A stretch of DNA of 64,000 bases, taken from contig NZ_RQFW01000001.1 of assembly GCF_004770145.1 (NCBI RefSeq), positions 62,001 to 126,000 of the forward strand. The letters are read 5' to 3'. The notes beneath the pieces are model-generated. The model saw only the letters and a program-made list of their open reading frames with translations, was not told the DNA's origin and did not search any database. Positions 7,396 through 16,074 of the stretch are shown here, piece by piece (the first letter of the stretch is position 1; each line of letters begins with the position of its first letter). This DNA comes from Leptospira bourretii. GTDB lineage: Bacteria > Spirochaetota > Leptospiria > Leptospirales > Leptospiraceae. The translations under genes were made by a program, and so were the position numbers.

Positions 7396-8979
7396 ATGAC
7401 TAAGAATGACACCGAAGTTGGAAATGACTTCCAATCCTTCGGATTACGTCCTGAAATACTACAAGGAATCACTGAAGCAGGCTTCGAATCACCAAGCCCT
7501 ATCCAAAAACAAGCGATTCCGCTCGTATTGGAAGGAAAAGATTTAATCGCACAAGCGCAGACCGGTACCGGAAAAACTGCAGCTTACGGACTCCCCTGTT
7601 TGAACCGAATCCAAGTGAATGATGGCATGCAAGTGCTTGTCCTCACTCCGACTCGTGAACTTGCTCTGCAAGTATCTGATGAATTGTTTAAATTGGGAAA
7701 ACATTTAGGAATCAAAACCACCACTATTTACGGTGGAAGTTCCTATTCTAAACAAATCACACAAGTGGCCAAAGGTGCCCAAGTTGCCGTTGCAACTCCA
7801 GGAAGACTTCTCGACCTATTGAAAGGAAAGGAACTTAAAAATTTCAAACCTTCGATGGTGATTTTGGATGAAGCAGATGAAATGCTCGATATGGGCTTTA
7901 TGGATGATATTGAATCCATCTTTAACCTACTGCCAACCAAAAGACAAACTTTACTTTTCTCCGCAACTATGCCGGAGCCGATTAAAAAGTTGGCAAGTAA
8001 GTACCAAACGCACCCCGCTCATGTAAAAATTGCAGCAACAGAAAAATCTTCGAAGAACATCGAACAAGTGTACTACGTGATTGATGAAGCTGAACGTGAA
8101 ATTGCTGTTGTACGAATTTTGGATTATGAAAACCCATACAAGGCAATCATTTTCACAAAAACTAAAAAAGAAGCAGATGATTTAAAAGCAACCCTTGGTT
8201 TCAAAGGATACCCTGTAGAAGCACTCCACGGAGATCTAAACCAAAAACAAAGAGAACAAGTTTTAAAAAGCCTACACGATGGCAGAGTCAAAATCCTTGT
8301 AGCAACTGACGTTGCGGCACGTGGTCTTGATGTAAAAGATTTGTCTCTTGTGATCAACTACCACCTTCCTTTTGATAGCGAAAGTTATACACATAGAATT
8401 GGTCGTACAGGTCGCGCTGGAAAATCAGGAAAGGCAGTGACTCTTGTAACAACAAGAGAATCTCGTGCCCTTATCCGACTCAAAGGAACTTCTGGAACCA
8501 ATCTGACCATTGCTGCTCTTCCTACCAAAAAGGAAGTACTTGCAAGAAGAGAAGAAGACTTTTTAAACAAAGTGGTAGAAACAGAAATCCATGCGGATGC
8601 AGAAGAAGTTTTGGAAAAACTTTTGAAGTTAGACGACAAACGTTCTTTATCTTTAAAACTTCTTTCCACCATGCTTGATAAGACCAAAATCAGCGGACCG
8701 GAAAAAATCGGAAAAACACCTGCGGAATGGAGTGAAATGCCTCCTGGTGGTGGATCTGGTGGTAGACGACGTCGTGATGATGGCGGTGGATCCGGCGGCG
8801 GTCGCAGTGGTTACCGTGGTGGAAGATCCAATAGTGACAGAGGGGAAAGGAGCGAACGCGGAGAACGCAGTGAGCGAGGTGGGGATTCCCGCCGTACTAG
8901 CGCACCCTCTTCTAAAAAAGAAGGTGGCGTTTACGTTAAGGCTGCTGGGAAAAAAACTCAGCGTTTTCGAAACAAGTAG
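7396..8979 (+). CDS. DEAD-box ATP-dependent RNA helicase
   Basis: An ATP-dependent RNA helicase of the DEAD-box family, probably in cold-adapted RNA remodelling, ribosome assembly or decay. Motifs in order: Q-motif region (FESPSPIQKQA), AQTGTGKT, PTRELALQ, TPGRLLD, DEAD, SAT, ARGLDV and HRIGRTGRAG. The C-terminal tail from about residue 450 is very rich in Gly, Arg and Ser with RGG and repeated GERSER units, which probably binds RNA without strong specificity. The ATG at 7396 is preferred to an upstream TTG at 7381. The last 22 bases overlap the convergent methyltransferase gene. It resembles DeaD/RhlE; I do not assign a symbol. Confidence 0.93.
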   Translation: MTKNDTEVGNDFQSFGLRPEILQGITEAGFESPSPIQKQAIPLVLEGKDLIAQAQTGTGKTAAYGLPCLNRIQVNDGMQVLVLTPTRELALQVSDELFKLGKHLGIKTTTIYGGSSYSKQITQVAKGAQVAVATPGRLLDLLKGKELKNFKPSMVILDEADEMLDMGFMDDIESIFNLLPTKRQTLLFSATMPEPIKKLASKYQTHPAHVKIAATEKSSKNIEQVYYVIDEAEREIAVVRILDYENPYKAIIFTKTKKEADDLKATLGFKGYPVEALHGDLNQKQREQVLKSLHDGRVKILVATDVAARGLDVKDLSLVINYHLPFDSESYTHRIGRTGRAGKSGKAVTLVTTRESRALIRLKGTSGTNLTIAALPTKKEVLARREEDFLNKVVETEIHADAEEVLEKLLKLDDKRSLSLKLLSTMLDKTKISGPEKIGKTPAEWSEMPPGGGSGGRRRRDDGGGSGGGRSGYRGGRSNSDRGERSERGERSERGGDSRRTSAPSSKKEGGVYVKAAGKKTQRFRNK

Positions 8980-10028
8980 TGGCTGACAAACCACTCTTCC
9001 CCGTTTCGATAACCCCATAACTCGGCACAGGCGAGAAAGAAAACTTTCCAATACACAAACCATTTGGTTTTTTCTTTTTCGCCGTAAGTACTGGCAAGGA
9101 TAGGCAAAAGTTTATCCTTGTTTTCTATCATATTATCATACCAAGCCTCAGAAGTTCTCGCATAATGAGATCCATTCACAACCCAGTGATTTTCGATGAG
9201 AAAATCTTTTTGGAAGTATAAAAACAAATCATCCGAAGGCATCTGCCCACCAGTAAAGAAGTACTTCGCCATCCAATCGGTTTCATCAATGACTTCGAAT
9301 GGATAGGCAAACTCTTTATGAGTGAAGATATGTACAAAAAACTTTCCATCTGCCACAAGAAATTTTGATAGTTTTTCAAATAGTTTCTCATAGTTTTTCA
9401 TATGTTCTAACATCTCGACAGAAACAATCCGATCAAACTTGTCTTTGGTGGTAAAATCGTTCATGTCTTTTGTGATGATGGTGAGATTTTTTAAACCCCG
9501 CTCTTTGGCACGTTTGTCTATGAACTCTTTTTGTGTACGAGAATTGGAAACACCTGTGACCTTAGATTTCGGAAATTTTTCTGCAATGTAGAGAGAGATG
9601 CTCCCCCATCCACAACCTAAGTCGAGAACTCTCATTCCGTTTTTAATCTCTGCCCGCTCCACAGTGATTCGTAACATTTCTTCTTCTGATTCCGCAAAAC
9701 TTGTATCGAGAGTTGGCCAATATCCAGATGAGTATTTCATCCTTGGTCCCATGACATAGGTAAAAAAATCACTAGGGACTTCATAGTGTTGTTCGTTAGC
9801 TGCCTCTGTATGTACGGCAATCGGTGAATTTTTTAACTCGTTTACATAATTCATTTTATGTTGGAGTTGGGAAGTGGCATTTTCTTTTCGCTCTTGTTTG
9901 ATTCGCAGGTTCAAAAGTTGTCGGATGCGAAACCGAATGAGCCAATCAGGAAAAATATCCTTTTCCAATAGTGAGTTGATGTTAAAAGAAGAGCCCTCTT
10001 CTTTCTTTGAAGAATCCGTAAAATTCAT
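8958..10028 (-). CDS. Cyclopropane-fatty-acid-synthase-like SAM methyltransferase
   Basis: A 356-aa class I SAM-dependent methyltransferase of the CFA synthase / mycolic acid cyclopropane synthase / coclaurine N-methyltransferase superfamily. SAM-binding motif I reads LDLGCGWG, and SSGYW and VSVEMLEHM are typical superfamily motifs. The plant-like region (SEAWYDNM) suggests it is not the ordinary housekeeping CFA synthase. It is the last gene of an operon with a DUF1295 membrane protein and an SDR, a combination seen around fatty-acid-modifying CFA-like enzymes in other bacteria. The likely substrate is an unsaturated phospholipid acyl chain (inference). Its 3' end overlaps the helicase gene by 22 bases. 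Confidence 0.82.
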   Translation of the reverse strand: MNFTDSSKKEEGSSFNINSLLEKDIFPDWLIRFRIRQLLNLRIKQERKENATSQLQHKMNYVNELKNSPIAVHTEAANEQHYEVPSDFFTYVMGPRMKYSSGYWPTLDTSFAESEEEMLRITVERAEIKNGMRVLDLGCGWGSISLYIAEKFPKSKVTGVSNSRTQKEFIDKRAKERGLKNLTIITKDMNDFTTKDKFDRIVSVEMLEHMKNYEKLFEKLSKFLVADGKFFVHIFTHKEFAYPFEVIDETDWMAKYFFTGGQMPSDDLFLYFQKDFLIENHWVVNGSHYARTSEAWYDNMIENKDKLLPILASTYGEKEKTKWFVYWKVFFLACAELWGYRNGEEWFVSHYLFRKR

Positions 10029-10041
10029 GTTTTATCCTTTA

Positions 10042-10863
10042 TTATTTTTGTTTGGGAAACCAAGGGAAAAATGCATTTGTGGTGCGCATGTATTCGCGAA
10101 AAACATCACCTTTAGAAAGAAGCGAATATTTTTCTGCAAACGGAACACCGGAAACAAATCGTAACAATACAAACATAAAAACTGGAGTAAAGAGTGATAA
10201 TAGGGCATCTGGCGCCGAAAGAATCGGAATGATCCCAATCCCCACCCAAATCACCCATTCAAAAAAATAATTGGGATGCCTAGTGTATTTCCAAAGACCA
10301 ATGTTGCAAACCTTACCTTTGTTTTTTGGATCGGCCACAAACCGATGAAGATCACGATCGGAAATTCCTTCCCCAATCACTCCTACAAAAAATAAAATCC
10401 AACCGATGAGAACCATTAAATATCCGTTAGGTCCCATCATCCCAGAGTTTGGGAATAGATTCCACTTAGCGGCAAAGTAAAAAGGGAAGGAAAGTAGCAG
10501 GGCCAAAAATCCTTGTAATATAAATACATTGGTAAACATCTTTTGGTGGACTTTCTCACCATAGTCCTTTCGGAATCCGGCATATCGTTTGTCTTCTGGA
10601 TGGTTTGTACGAATGCGAGTGAAGTATAGAAAACCTGATAAACGAAGGGCCCAGATCCAAACGGGAACAAGCACTGCCCATTTTGCATATACAGTCCCCT
10701 TCCCAAAAAAGACAAGTACACTGGCTATCCCTGCGATGACAAGTCCCCAACCCACATCAATGACTGCATAGTTGTCTCTCGACTTCCCCCAAAACCACAT
10801 GAGACTCATAAAGAAAAAAGTAAATATAACAGCCGCTAAATACGAAAATAATAAATTTTCCAA
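10042..10863 (-). CDS. DUF1295 family membrane protein (steroid 5-alpha-reductase-like)
   Basis: An integral membrane protein of 273 aa with about seven hydrophobic segments. The C-terminal half has the DUF1295 / steroid 5-alpha-reductase-like signature GLWKYTRHPNYFFEW followed by WVGIGI, which in related reductases and isoprenylcysteine methyltransferases binds the cofactor. It starts 13 bases before the CFA-like methyltransferase gene, so the two are cotranscribed. An NADPH-dependent reduction of a lipid double bond is the most plausible role but is inferred. Confidence 0.82.
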   Translation of the reverse strand: MENLLFSYLAAVIFTFFFMSLMWFWGKSRDNYAVIDVGWGLVIAGIASVLVFFGKGTVYAKWAVLVPVWIWALRLSGFLYFTRIRTNHPEDKRYAGFRKDYGEKVHQKMFTNVFILQGFLALLLSFPFYFAAKWNLFPNSGMMGPNGYLMVLIGWILFFVGVIGEGISDRDLHRFVADPKNKGKVCNIGLWKYTRHPNYFFEWVIWVGIGIIPILSAPDALLSLFTPVFMFVLLRFVSGVPFAEKYSLLSKGDVFREYMRTTNAFFPWFPKQK

Positions 10864-10902
10864 AGGATAGATCCTCTCCCTATACCTTGGTTTAGACAGA
10901 GT

Positions 10903-11712
10903 TCAATGTGGTTTGAAGTCCTCATAAAGTTTTTTATAAAGAATTTTTTCTAAAAATTTCGGAGAGAAAAATCGCATCCATTCCAAAAACTTTCCGGACA
11001 AATTGAAAGTCACAAGCCTTGCTTCTTTGTCTTTGGCCACAGACATCAAAACACGAGCTACTTCTTTTGCACTTTTCCGTTTTCCTTTGGCGGGAGCTTC
11101 CGATAAAACTCCTCCACTCGCATCAAGACCTGATGTTCTTAAAGCAGTGTCCGTATAAGGTACACAAACAAGAGAGACACCAAGTCCCGACTCTAGATTT
11201 TCGATCCGAAGGGATTCGAGTGCTGCATGGAGAGCCGACTTGGAGGCGGAATACGCGGCACGACCCGGCACTCCATAAAGTGCGGAGACTGTGGATGTAG
11301 TGACAATATTTCCTTTGGCAGATAAAAGAAGGGAAAGAAGGCCTCGGATGAATTGGATGGGACCAAAAAAATTCGTAGCAAAGGTTTTCCGATACACATC
11401 CATCGAAAGGGAATCAAAACGACCGTGAGCCGTAATCCCTGCGTTGTTGAATAATACATCCACTTTTGAAACTTTTTTTTGGATCCACTCTGTAGCATCC
11501 AATACAGAAGTGGGATCTGCAAGGTCACAAGCCACTCGGTGAATGATGGCACCTTCGTGTTTGTTTTTGGGTTCGGTGATTTCTGCAGCTCGCCTTGCCA
11601 CAAGAACTAGTTCACATGGGAATTGAGCCAATTCTTCATACAATGCTTTTCCAATTCCACTTGTCGCTCCAGTGATCACTACCACCCTATCGTTCCAAAA
11701 AACTTTTTTCAT
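10903..11712 (-). CDS. SDR family oxidoreductase, 269 aa
   Basis: A classical SDR with nucleotide-binding motif TGATSGIG, NNAG and the catalytic motif YSASKSAL (Tyr-x-x-x-Lys), plus a C-terminal extension typical of membrane-associated DHRS7-like SDRs acting on lipophilic substrates. I chose the ATG at 11712-11710, which follows an AGAGG ribosome binding site by 6 bases; a longer open frame would overlap the divergent gene. It lies 39 bases upstream of the DUF1295 gene and is probably first in the lipid-modification operon. Confidence 0.87.
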   Translation of the reverse strand: MKKVFWNDRVVVITGATSGIGKALYEELAQFPCELVLVARRAAEITEPKNKHEGAIIHRVACDLADPTSVLDATEWIQKKVSKVDVLFNNAGITAHGRFDSLSMDVYRKTFATNFFGPIQFIRGLLSLLLSAKGNIVTTSTVSALYGVPGRAAYSASKSALHAALESLRIENLESGLGVSLVCVPYTDTALRTSGLDASGGVLSEAPAKGKRKSAKEVARVLMSVAKDKEARLVTFNLSGKFLEWMRFFSPKFLEKILYKKLYEDFKPH

Positions 11713-11804
11713 AACGCCTCTTTCCTCTGATTCCCACTCGACAAAGGATAAGGACACAGGAGGATCTGACGAGTGAATTTTGATTCTAAATCGAACGAGG
11801 GAAT

Positions 11805-12827
11805 ATGTTAAACAAAGTATGGGAAATCCAAGGATCATTCGGATTAGAAAACCTAAAACAAACAACAAGGGATCTTTCTGAATCACTGGCTCCCAAAGAA
11901 GTTCTTGTTCGCCTAACAGCGACTTCGCTCAACTATCGTGATTATTTAATGGTGATTGGAACTTACAACCCCAGACAAAAACTCCCCCTCGTCCCTTGTT
12001 CGGATGGAGCCGGTATTGTGGAAGCTGTGGGATCAGAGGTCAGTCTTTGGAAAAAGGGAGACCGAGTCCTTCCGATCTTTGCCCAGAAGTGGATGGATGG
12101 GGCACCAAATATGGACAACCTTCGTTCGACCCTCGGTGGTCCACATGACGGCTGTTTAGCGAATTATGGAAAATTCCAAGAAGAAGGACTTGTCGCCACA
12201 CCAAGCCATTTAACAGACAAAGAAGCTGCCACCTTAGGTTGTGCTGGCCTCACTGCATACAATGCCGTTGTGAATTTTGGAGGGATTGAACCAGGATCTG
12301 ATGTCCTATGTCTCGGAACAGGTGGTGTTTCTTTATTTGCTCTACAATTTGCAAAAATGATGGGAGCTCGGGTCATCATTACTTCCTCTAGTGATGAAAA
12401 ATTGGAACGTGCCAAAAACCTCGGTGCTGACGAAACCATCAACTATGCAACCAAATCCAATTGGGAACGAGATGTCCGAAAAGCGACAAAAATGGCAGGA
12501 GCCGATCTCATCATTGAAGTGGGTGGTGCCGGCACCATGCAAAAATCCATGATGAGTGTCAAACCGTACGGAACCATTGCTCTGATTGGTGTCCTTGCTG
12601 GTGGAGAATCGAGCCTTTCTCTCTACCCGATTCTTATGCAAGGAGTCAAAGTGCAAGGTGTGATTGTGGGAAGCCGCGCTGATTTTGAAAAAATGAACCG
12701 AGCCATCGAACAGAACAAAATGAAACCAGTTGTGGACAAAGTGTTCGGTTGGGAGGAAGTCCCGCAAGCGTTGGAGTATTTACAAACAGGGAAACATTTT
12801 GGAAAAGTCGTGGTGAGTTGGGAATAA
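11805..12827 (+). CDS. Zinc-independent medium-chain dehydrogenase (quinone oxidoreductase-like)
   Basis: A 340-aa member of the MDR superfamily. The N-terminal GroES-like domain contains LNYRDYL and the D-G-A-G motif in [13 protein letters not shown]; the Rossmann domain has [19 protein letters not shown]. Structural-zinc cysteines are absent and the catalytic-zinc ligands are not all present, so a quinone-oxidoreductase or enoyl-reductase type is more likely than an alcohol dehydrogenase. It is divergent from the SDR/DUF1295/CFA operon with a 92-base gap, which may hold a shared promoter. The substrate is unknown. Confidence 0.85.
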   Translation: MLNKVWEIQGSFGLENLKQTTRDLSESLAPKEVLVRLTATSLNYRDYLMVIGTYNPRQKLPLVPCSDGAGIVEAVGSEVSLWKKGDRVLPIFAQKWMDGAPNMDNLRSTLGGPHDGCLANYGKFQEEGLVATPSHLTDKEAATLGCAGLTAYNAVVNFGGIEPGSDVLCLGTGGVSLFALQFAKMMGARVIITSSSDEKLERAKNLGADETINYATKSNWERDVRKATKMAGADLIIEVGGAGTMQKSMMSVKPYGTIALIGVLAGGESSLSLYPILMQGVKVQGVIVGSRADFEKMNRAIEQNKMKPVVDKVFGWEEVPQALEYLQTGKHFGKVVVSWE

Positions 12828-12972
12828 AGAAGAAGGGAAAGTCTCAAACAAGGGAACTGTTTTCTACAAAATAGAAAACTCTAAACCAGATTGAATTTCC
12901 GTACATTCCTTACGCAATTTTTCAAAATAACAATCAAATCCCTTATTCTATAAGCTGATTGTTCTAGAAGGG

Positions 12973-13016
12973 CAAATCTTGTATCTTTCCTGTGCTCCAA
13001 GAAAAGATACAATTTG
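12973..13016 (+). promoter_or_regulatory. Strong hairpin in the 305-base spacer before the porin gene
   Basis: The gene-free spacer 12828-13132 contains a perfect 10-bp inverted repeat, TTGTATCTTT (12979-12988) and AAAGATACAA (13003-13012), extended after a 2-base bulge by CAAA (12973-12976) pairing with TTTG (13013-13016). No T-tract follows, so it is not a clear terminator. It could be an operator or a leader RNA structure for the porin gene 117 bases downstream. I see no further gene in the spacer. Confidence 0.45.
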
Positions 13017-13086
13017 TCCAATATTTTAGGCACTCTTCACATTTTTTACTACTTTTGATTCAAAACGTACGATTCTTGCATTCCCG

Positions 13087-13140
13087 CTTCGCATAGGAGA
13101 AGACCGTAATTTCGGTCTTTCAGAAAAAACAGATGCGAAG
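13087..13140 (+). promoter_or_regulatory. Nested inverted repeats that enclose the porin start codon
   Basis: CTTCGCAT (13087-13094) is the exact complement of ATGCGAAG (13133-13140), which begins with the predicted ATG start. Between them AAGACCG (13100-13106) pairs with CGGTCTT (13113-13119). Folded as RNA this puts the ATG in a stem and leaves the only ribosome-binding-like sequence (AGGAGA, 13095-13100) between the two stems. This resembles a translational control structure; alternatively the true start is the ATG at 13148. Confidence 0.4.
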
Positions 13141-14887
13141 ATTAGTGATGATCCAATTCTCTTTTTGGTTATTTTTGGGGTACGAAGTTTTTGGCCAAAC
13201 CACAACGCCGGCGGCGGAGACTCCCACAACTCAAAACCAATTGCAAAAAGCAAACTCGGAAGTTTCACCCAAAGAAGAACCGCCAAAACCGACTCCTCCA
13301 CCCTCTTGGTCCGATGGATTTACGGCGGGTGCCCTTGTCCGTGTTCGTCCAGAAATGAAGTATAACTTTGATTTCAATCGTAACACCAATGACAATGTAG
13401 ACTTCACTGGCCAGAAAATCCAATTTTGGGTTCAAAAGGAATTCACAAAAGATGTCATTGCAAAAATCACATTTCAAGATGCAAGGTTATGGGGTGCAGA
13501 AAAAGGATCCCTCACCGGTCTTTCCACTGCCAACGATGGAACCAGGCAAAGCACTGATGTGCGCGAAGCCTATATAGAAGTTAAAAATAATTTGGGCCTT
13601 CCCCTCCATATCCAAGCAGGTCGTCAAATTTTACGATATGGTGACGAACGTTTGGTGGGATCACTCGATTGGACAAACGTTGGTAGAAGTTTTGATGGTC
13701 TCCGAATCAAATGGGAGGACAAGTATATATCTTCCCATATATTTGTTACCTCAGTCAGCGAACGTCATTCCGATATTGCAGGCAACACAACTTCCTTCGG
13801 CGTCAAAAACCAATACAATACTTATATGGATTGTCCCTACAATGGAACAAAACCTTGTACGGCAAAACTGGATGCCCAAAGACAGGAGTTAGGGGATTCT
13901 TATTTCACTGGTTTTTACAATACACTAAAACCCTCTGACTATCTACACATTGATTTGTATTATTTAGGATTACAAAAAGAGTATTTACGAACCAACCAGT
14001 CTCTCATCCTCACCACAGGAGAAACGGGAACGCCTGAATCACGAGCTGGTAGATGGGACGTTCTCCATACCTATGGAATCAGGCTTACCAACAAAACCCA
14101 AACCGGTAAAAAATCCCTACAAGCTTTTGATTATTCCTTTGAATATGCAGTGCAAACAGGAACCACGGGTAAATCCATCAGGCCTAGATGGGACGACCAT
14201 AAAACAGACGTTACATTGTTTGATCCACTAACAAATACAAACTACAACCGAAGTATTTACTCAGAAAAAGAAAGATACAAAACCTATGCTTTTGGTGCCG
14301 ACTTAGGTTATACAGTTGGCAAAATGAGAGTTGGTGTTGCCTATGATGTGGGAAGCGGAGATCCCAACCGAACAGATGGGTCCATCGCCAGTTTCCAAAA
14401 CCTATTTCACACCAATCACTTATTTTATGGAATGGCTGACCAAGTGAGTTGGGTCAATATGAAATCAAAATCTGTAAACGCCAGTTATAACCTAGGGACC
14501 TATGGATCTTTCCGTATCGATTATTTTGCGATCGAAAAACACAAACTCCAAGACAGTTGGTATGACATCGCTGGTGTAGCCAAATCAGGTGCCAGTACAG
14601 AATCCATAACAAACAATCAATACGATACAAGCCAAGTCCTTACTGAAAACGGAACTGGAAACAATCGCCCCGTTTCAATGCTTGGGAAAAGTTTGTTTCG
14701 TGAACTCGACTTTAAATACAATGTCCCGTATCAAAACCTAATTTTAGAATGCGGGTATAGTATGATTTATGCGGGGGATGCCATCCAAAACAAAGTGAAT
14801 GACCGCACCATAAATTCCCAAGCGTATACAAACCAATTCAATAAAAATGCACAGTTTGCTTATCTTATGGTAACGGCCCAGTTTTAG
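13133..14887 (+). CDS. Alginate-export-type outer membrane beta-barrel protein
   Basis: A 584-aa outer membrane porin-like protein. It has a hydrophobic signal sequence ending near VFGQ, a proline/threonine/glutamate-rich linker (residues about 25-60), and a barrel with the block QAGRQILRYGDERLVGS and GRSFDGLRI that is typical of the alginate-export (AlgE-like) family. The C-terminus VTAQF ends in phenylalanine like other outer membrane barrels. The substrate is unlikely to be alginate itself, since no alginate genes are seen. The start at 13133 is uncertain: 13148 is an alternative, and the region folds into inverted repeats. Confidence 0.82.
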   Translation: MRRLVMIQFSFWLFLGYEVFGQTTTPAAETPTTQNQLQKANSEVSPKEEPPKPTPPPSWSDGFTAGALVRVRPEMKYNFDFNRNTNDNVDFTGQKIQFWVQKEFTKDVIAKITFQDARLWGAEKGSLTGLSTANDGTRQSTDVREAYIEVKNNLGLPLHIQAGRQILRYGDERLVGSLDWTNVGRSFDGLRIKWEDKYISSHIFVTSVSERHSDIAGNTTSFGVKNQYNTYMDCPYNGTKPCTAKLDAQRQELGDSYFTGFYNTLKPSDYLHIDLYYLGLQKEYLRTNQSLILTTGETGTPESRAGRWDVLHTYGIRLTNKTQTGKKSLQAFDYSFEYAVQTGTTGKSIRPRWDDHKTDVTLFDPLTNTNYNRSIYSEKERYKTYAFGADLGYTVGKMRVGVAYDVGSGDPNRTDGSIASFQNLFHTNHLFYGMADQVSWVNMKSKSVNASYNLGTYGSFRIDYFAIEKHKLQDSWYDIAGVAKSGASTESITNNQYDTSQVLTENGTGNNRPVSMLGKSLFRELDFKYNVPYQNLILECGYSMIYAGDAIQNKVNDRTINSQAYTNQFNKNAQFAYLMVTAQF

Positions 14888-14920
14888 AATAAGGTTTAAA
14901 AAAGAAGAGTCAATTTTTCG

Positions 14921-14959
14921 GGCTCCAAAGATAGATTGTTTTTCTCTTTCTTTGGCGCC
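14921..14959 (+). terminator. Probable terminator hairpin downstream of the porin gene
   Basis: CCAAAGA (14925-14931) pairs with TCTTTGG (14949-14955); beyond a single mismatch GGC (14921-14923) pairs with GCC (14957-14959). The loop is T-rich. It lies 34 bases after the porin stop codon, so it may end that transcript. Confidence 0.5.
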
Positions 14960-15020
14960 TCGCCATTGTTATCTGAAAGGATGATTATTTGTTAAATGCG
15001 ACCGCGCTTTACGCTCCAAT

Positions 15021-15038
15021 CTTTCGCAATTGCGAAAG
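15021..15038. repeat. Perfect 18-bp palindrome between convergent genes
   Basis: CTTTCGCAATTGCGAAAG is its own reverse complement. It sits in a locally GC-richer patch (about 14996-15062) between the porin gene and the convergent BtrH-like gene. It may be part of a terminator or a dispersed intergenic element; the patch resembles in flavour the one at 23540-23634. Confidence 0.4.
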
Positions 15039-15078
15039 GATTTCCGCTGCAATCGCTGGCGAAAGAGTTTGTTCGATC

Positions 15079-16062
15079 CTATTTTAATTTCGATAATTCC
15101 TTCATTGTATTATATTCTAAATCAGCAACTGAATGGAGAAGAACTTTAATTTCACTGAGCAAAAGCTTTTCTCCCCTTTTTCCTAAAGAATCAAACAAGG
15201 AGGCAATTTTTGTCCAGTGGTCTGCAATCTCTTTGAATTGGAGAAAAGAATTTTTAAAGATAGGATCTTTTGTTAACTCATACGATTCTAAAAGAAAGTC
15301 TCTATACAAATTACGAAAAATAGCACCGCCAGTACCTGCTTTTTCCATCATCAAGGCAGTGGTTTCAAAATCTCTTTGGATGTCTTTAGAAGTGAGAAAC
15401 CATTTCTCCAAATAGGATGCTAGTTTTCTAATCCCTTTATAGGATACGTTCGTAATAGGAGGATTTAAGTATTCACGTGCATTGTTTTTTGCCGCAAGGA
15501 TCACAACCTTTTCCAAGTTAGCCTGTTTTTTCCAGGGACCAATGGTATAAAAAAGATTTTTGGAAGCCATTGCCCCTTTTTCGCTTCTTGCCAATTCTAA
15601 ACTTTTTAAGGAAGTTTGTACCTTGGTCCCTTGCTGTTTTGTATCCACCAAATAAGCGTTTGTCTCATCATAGCCATAAAGAGCAGCATAATGACCCGCA
15701 AAATGAAAGGGTTTCGAAAAATATTCCAAGTGGAAACAATCCAATTTCAAACCAACAGGTATTCCCGAATCTACAAGATCCCGAACCGATGACCAGGCCT
15801 TTTGTTTCGATGTTGTTTCCCTAATCTCTAACTTTAGATTTAGATTTTTAGTTATATTTTCTGTAAGTCCGTCTGGTTTGATTCTCCCACCAATAAAGGG
15901 AAAATCCATCGACTTCATATTCCAAAAGATAAAACTAAGACCTTCTCCAATCCCAAATAACAAGGGTTCCGAAAGTTCGATCCCAATTTGTTTTAAAAGA
16001 GTACCCGTCGTTGTAGTTTCACAGTGAACTCCCACAAAGGGAGAAAATTTATCTAAAACCAT
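15079..16062 (-). CDS. BtrH N-terminal-domain protein (cysteine acyltransferase/peptidase-like fold), 327 aa
   Basis: The first 170 residues match the BtrH_N pattern: HC near the start (H13, C14), SEPLLFGIGEGLSF (31-44), FPFIGGR, then HFAGHYAALYGYDE with H124 and VDT with D140. C14, H124 and D140 form a plausible thiol catalytic triad. The C-terminal half is helical (DUF4872-like). BtrH transfers an acyl side chain from an acyl-carrier protein to an aminoglycoside in butirosin synthesis, but no carrier protein or antibiotic genes are nearby, so the substrate here is unknown. It ends an operon of two small lipoproteins and a 104-aa protein. Confidence 0.75.
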   Translation of the reverse strand: MVLDKFSPFVGVHCETTTTGTLLKQIGIELSEPLLFGIGEGLSFIFWNMKSMDFPFIGGRIKPDGLTENITKNLNLKLEIRETTSKQKAWSSVRDLVDSGIPVGLKLDCFHLEYFSKPFHFAGHYAALYGYDETNAYLVDTKQQGTKVQTSLKSLELARSEKGAMASKNLFYTIGPWKKQANLEKVVILAAKNNAREYLNPPITNVSYKGIRKLASYLEKWFLTSKDIQRDFETTALMMEKAGTGGAIFRNLYRDFLLESYELTKDPIFKNSFLQFKEIADHWTKIASLFDSLGKRGEKLLLSEIKVLLHSVADLEYNTMKELSKLK

Positions 16063-16074
16063 AGATTATGGTGA

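Noticed and set aside
8745..8900. DNA repeats in the helicase 3' end as a mobile or satellite repeat
   Set aside because: They encode the RGG and GERSER units of the protein tail and keep the reading frame.
8653..9063. Long frame on the reverse strand opposite the helicase tail
   Set aside because: It is the complement of the RGG/Ser-rich tail; low complexity opens other frames, and its composition is not protein-like.
11713..11886. N-terminal extension of the SDR at 10903
   Set aside because: It would overlap the divergent gene start and lies before a good AGAGG ribosome binding site for the ATG at 11712.
15079..16062. An aminoglycoside-type antibiotic cluster around the BtrH-like gene
   Set aside because: No sugar-modifying, carrier-protein or resistance genes surround it; only small lipoproteins do.
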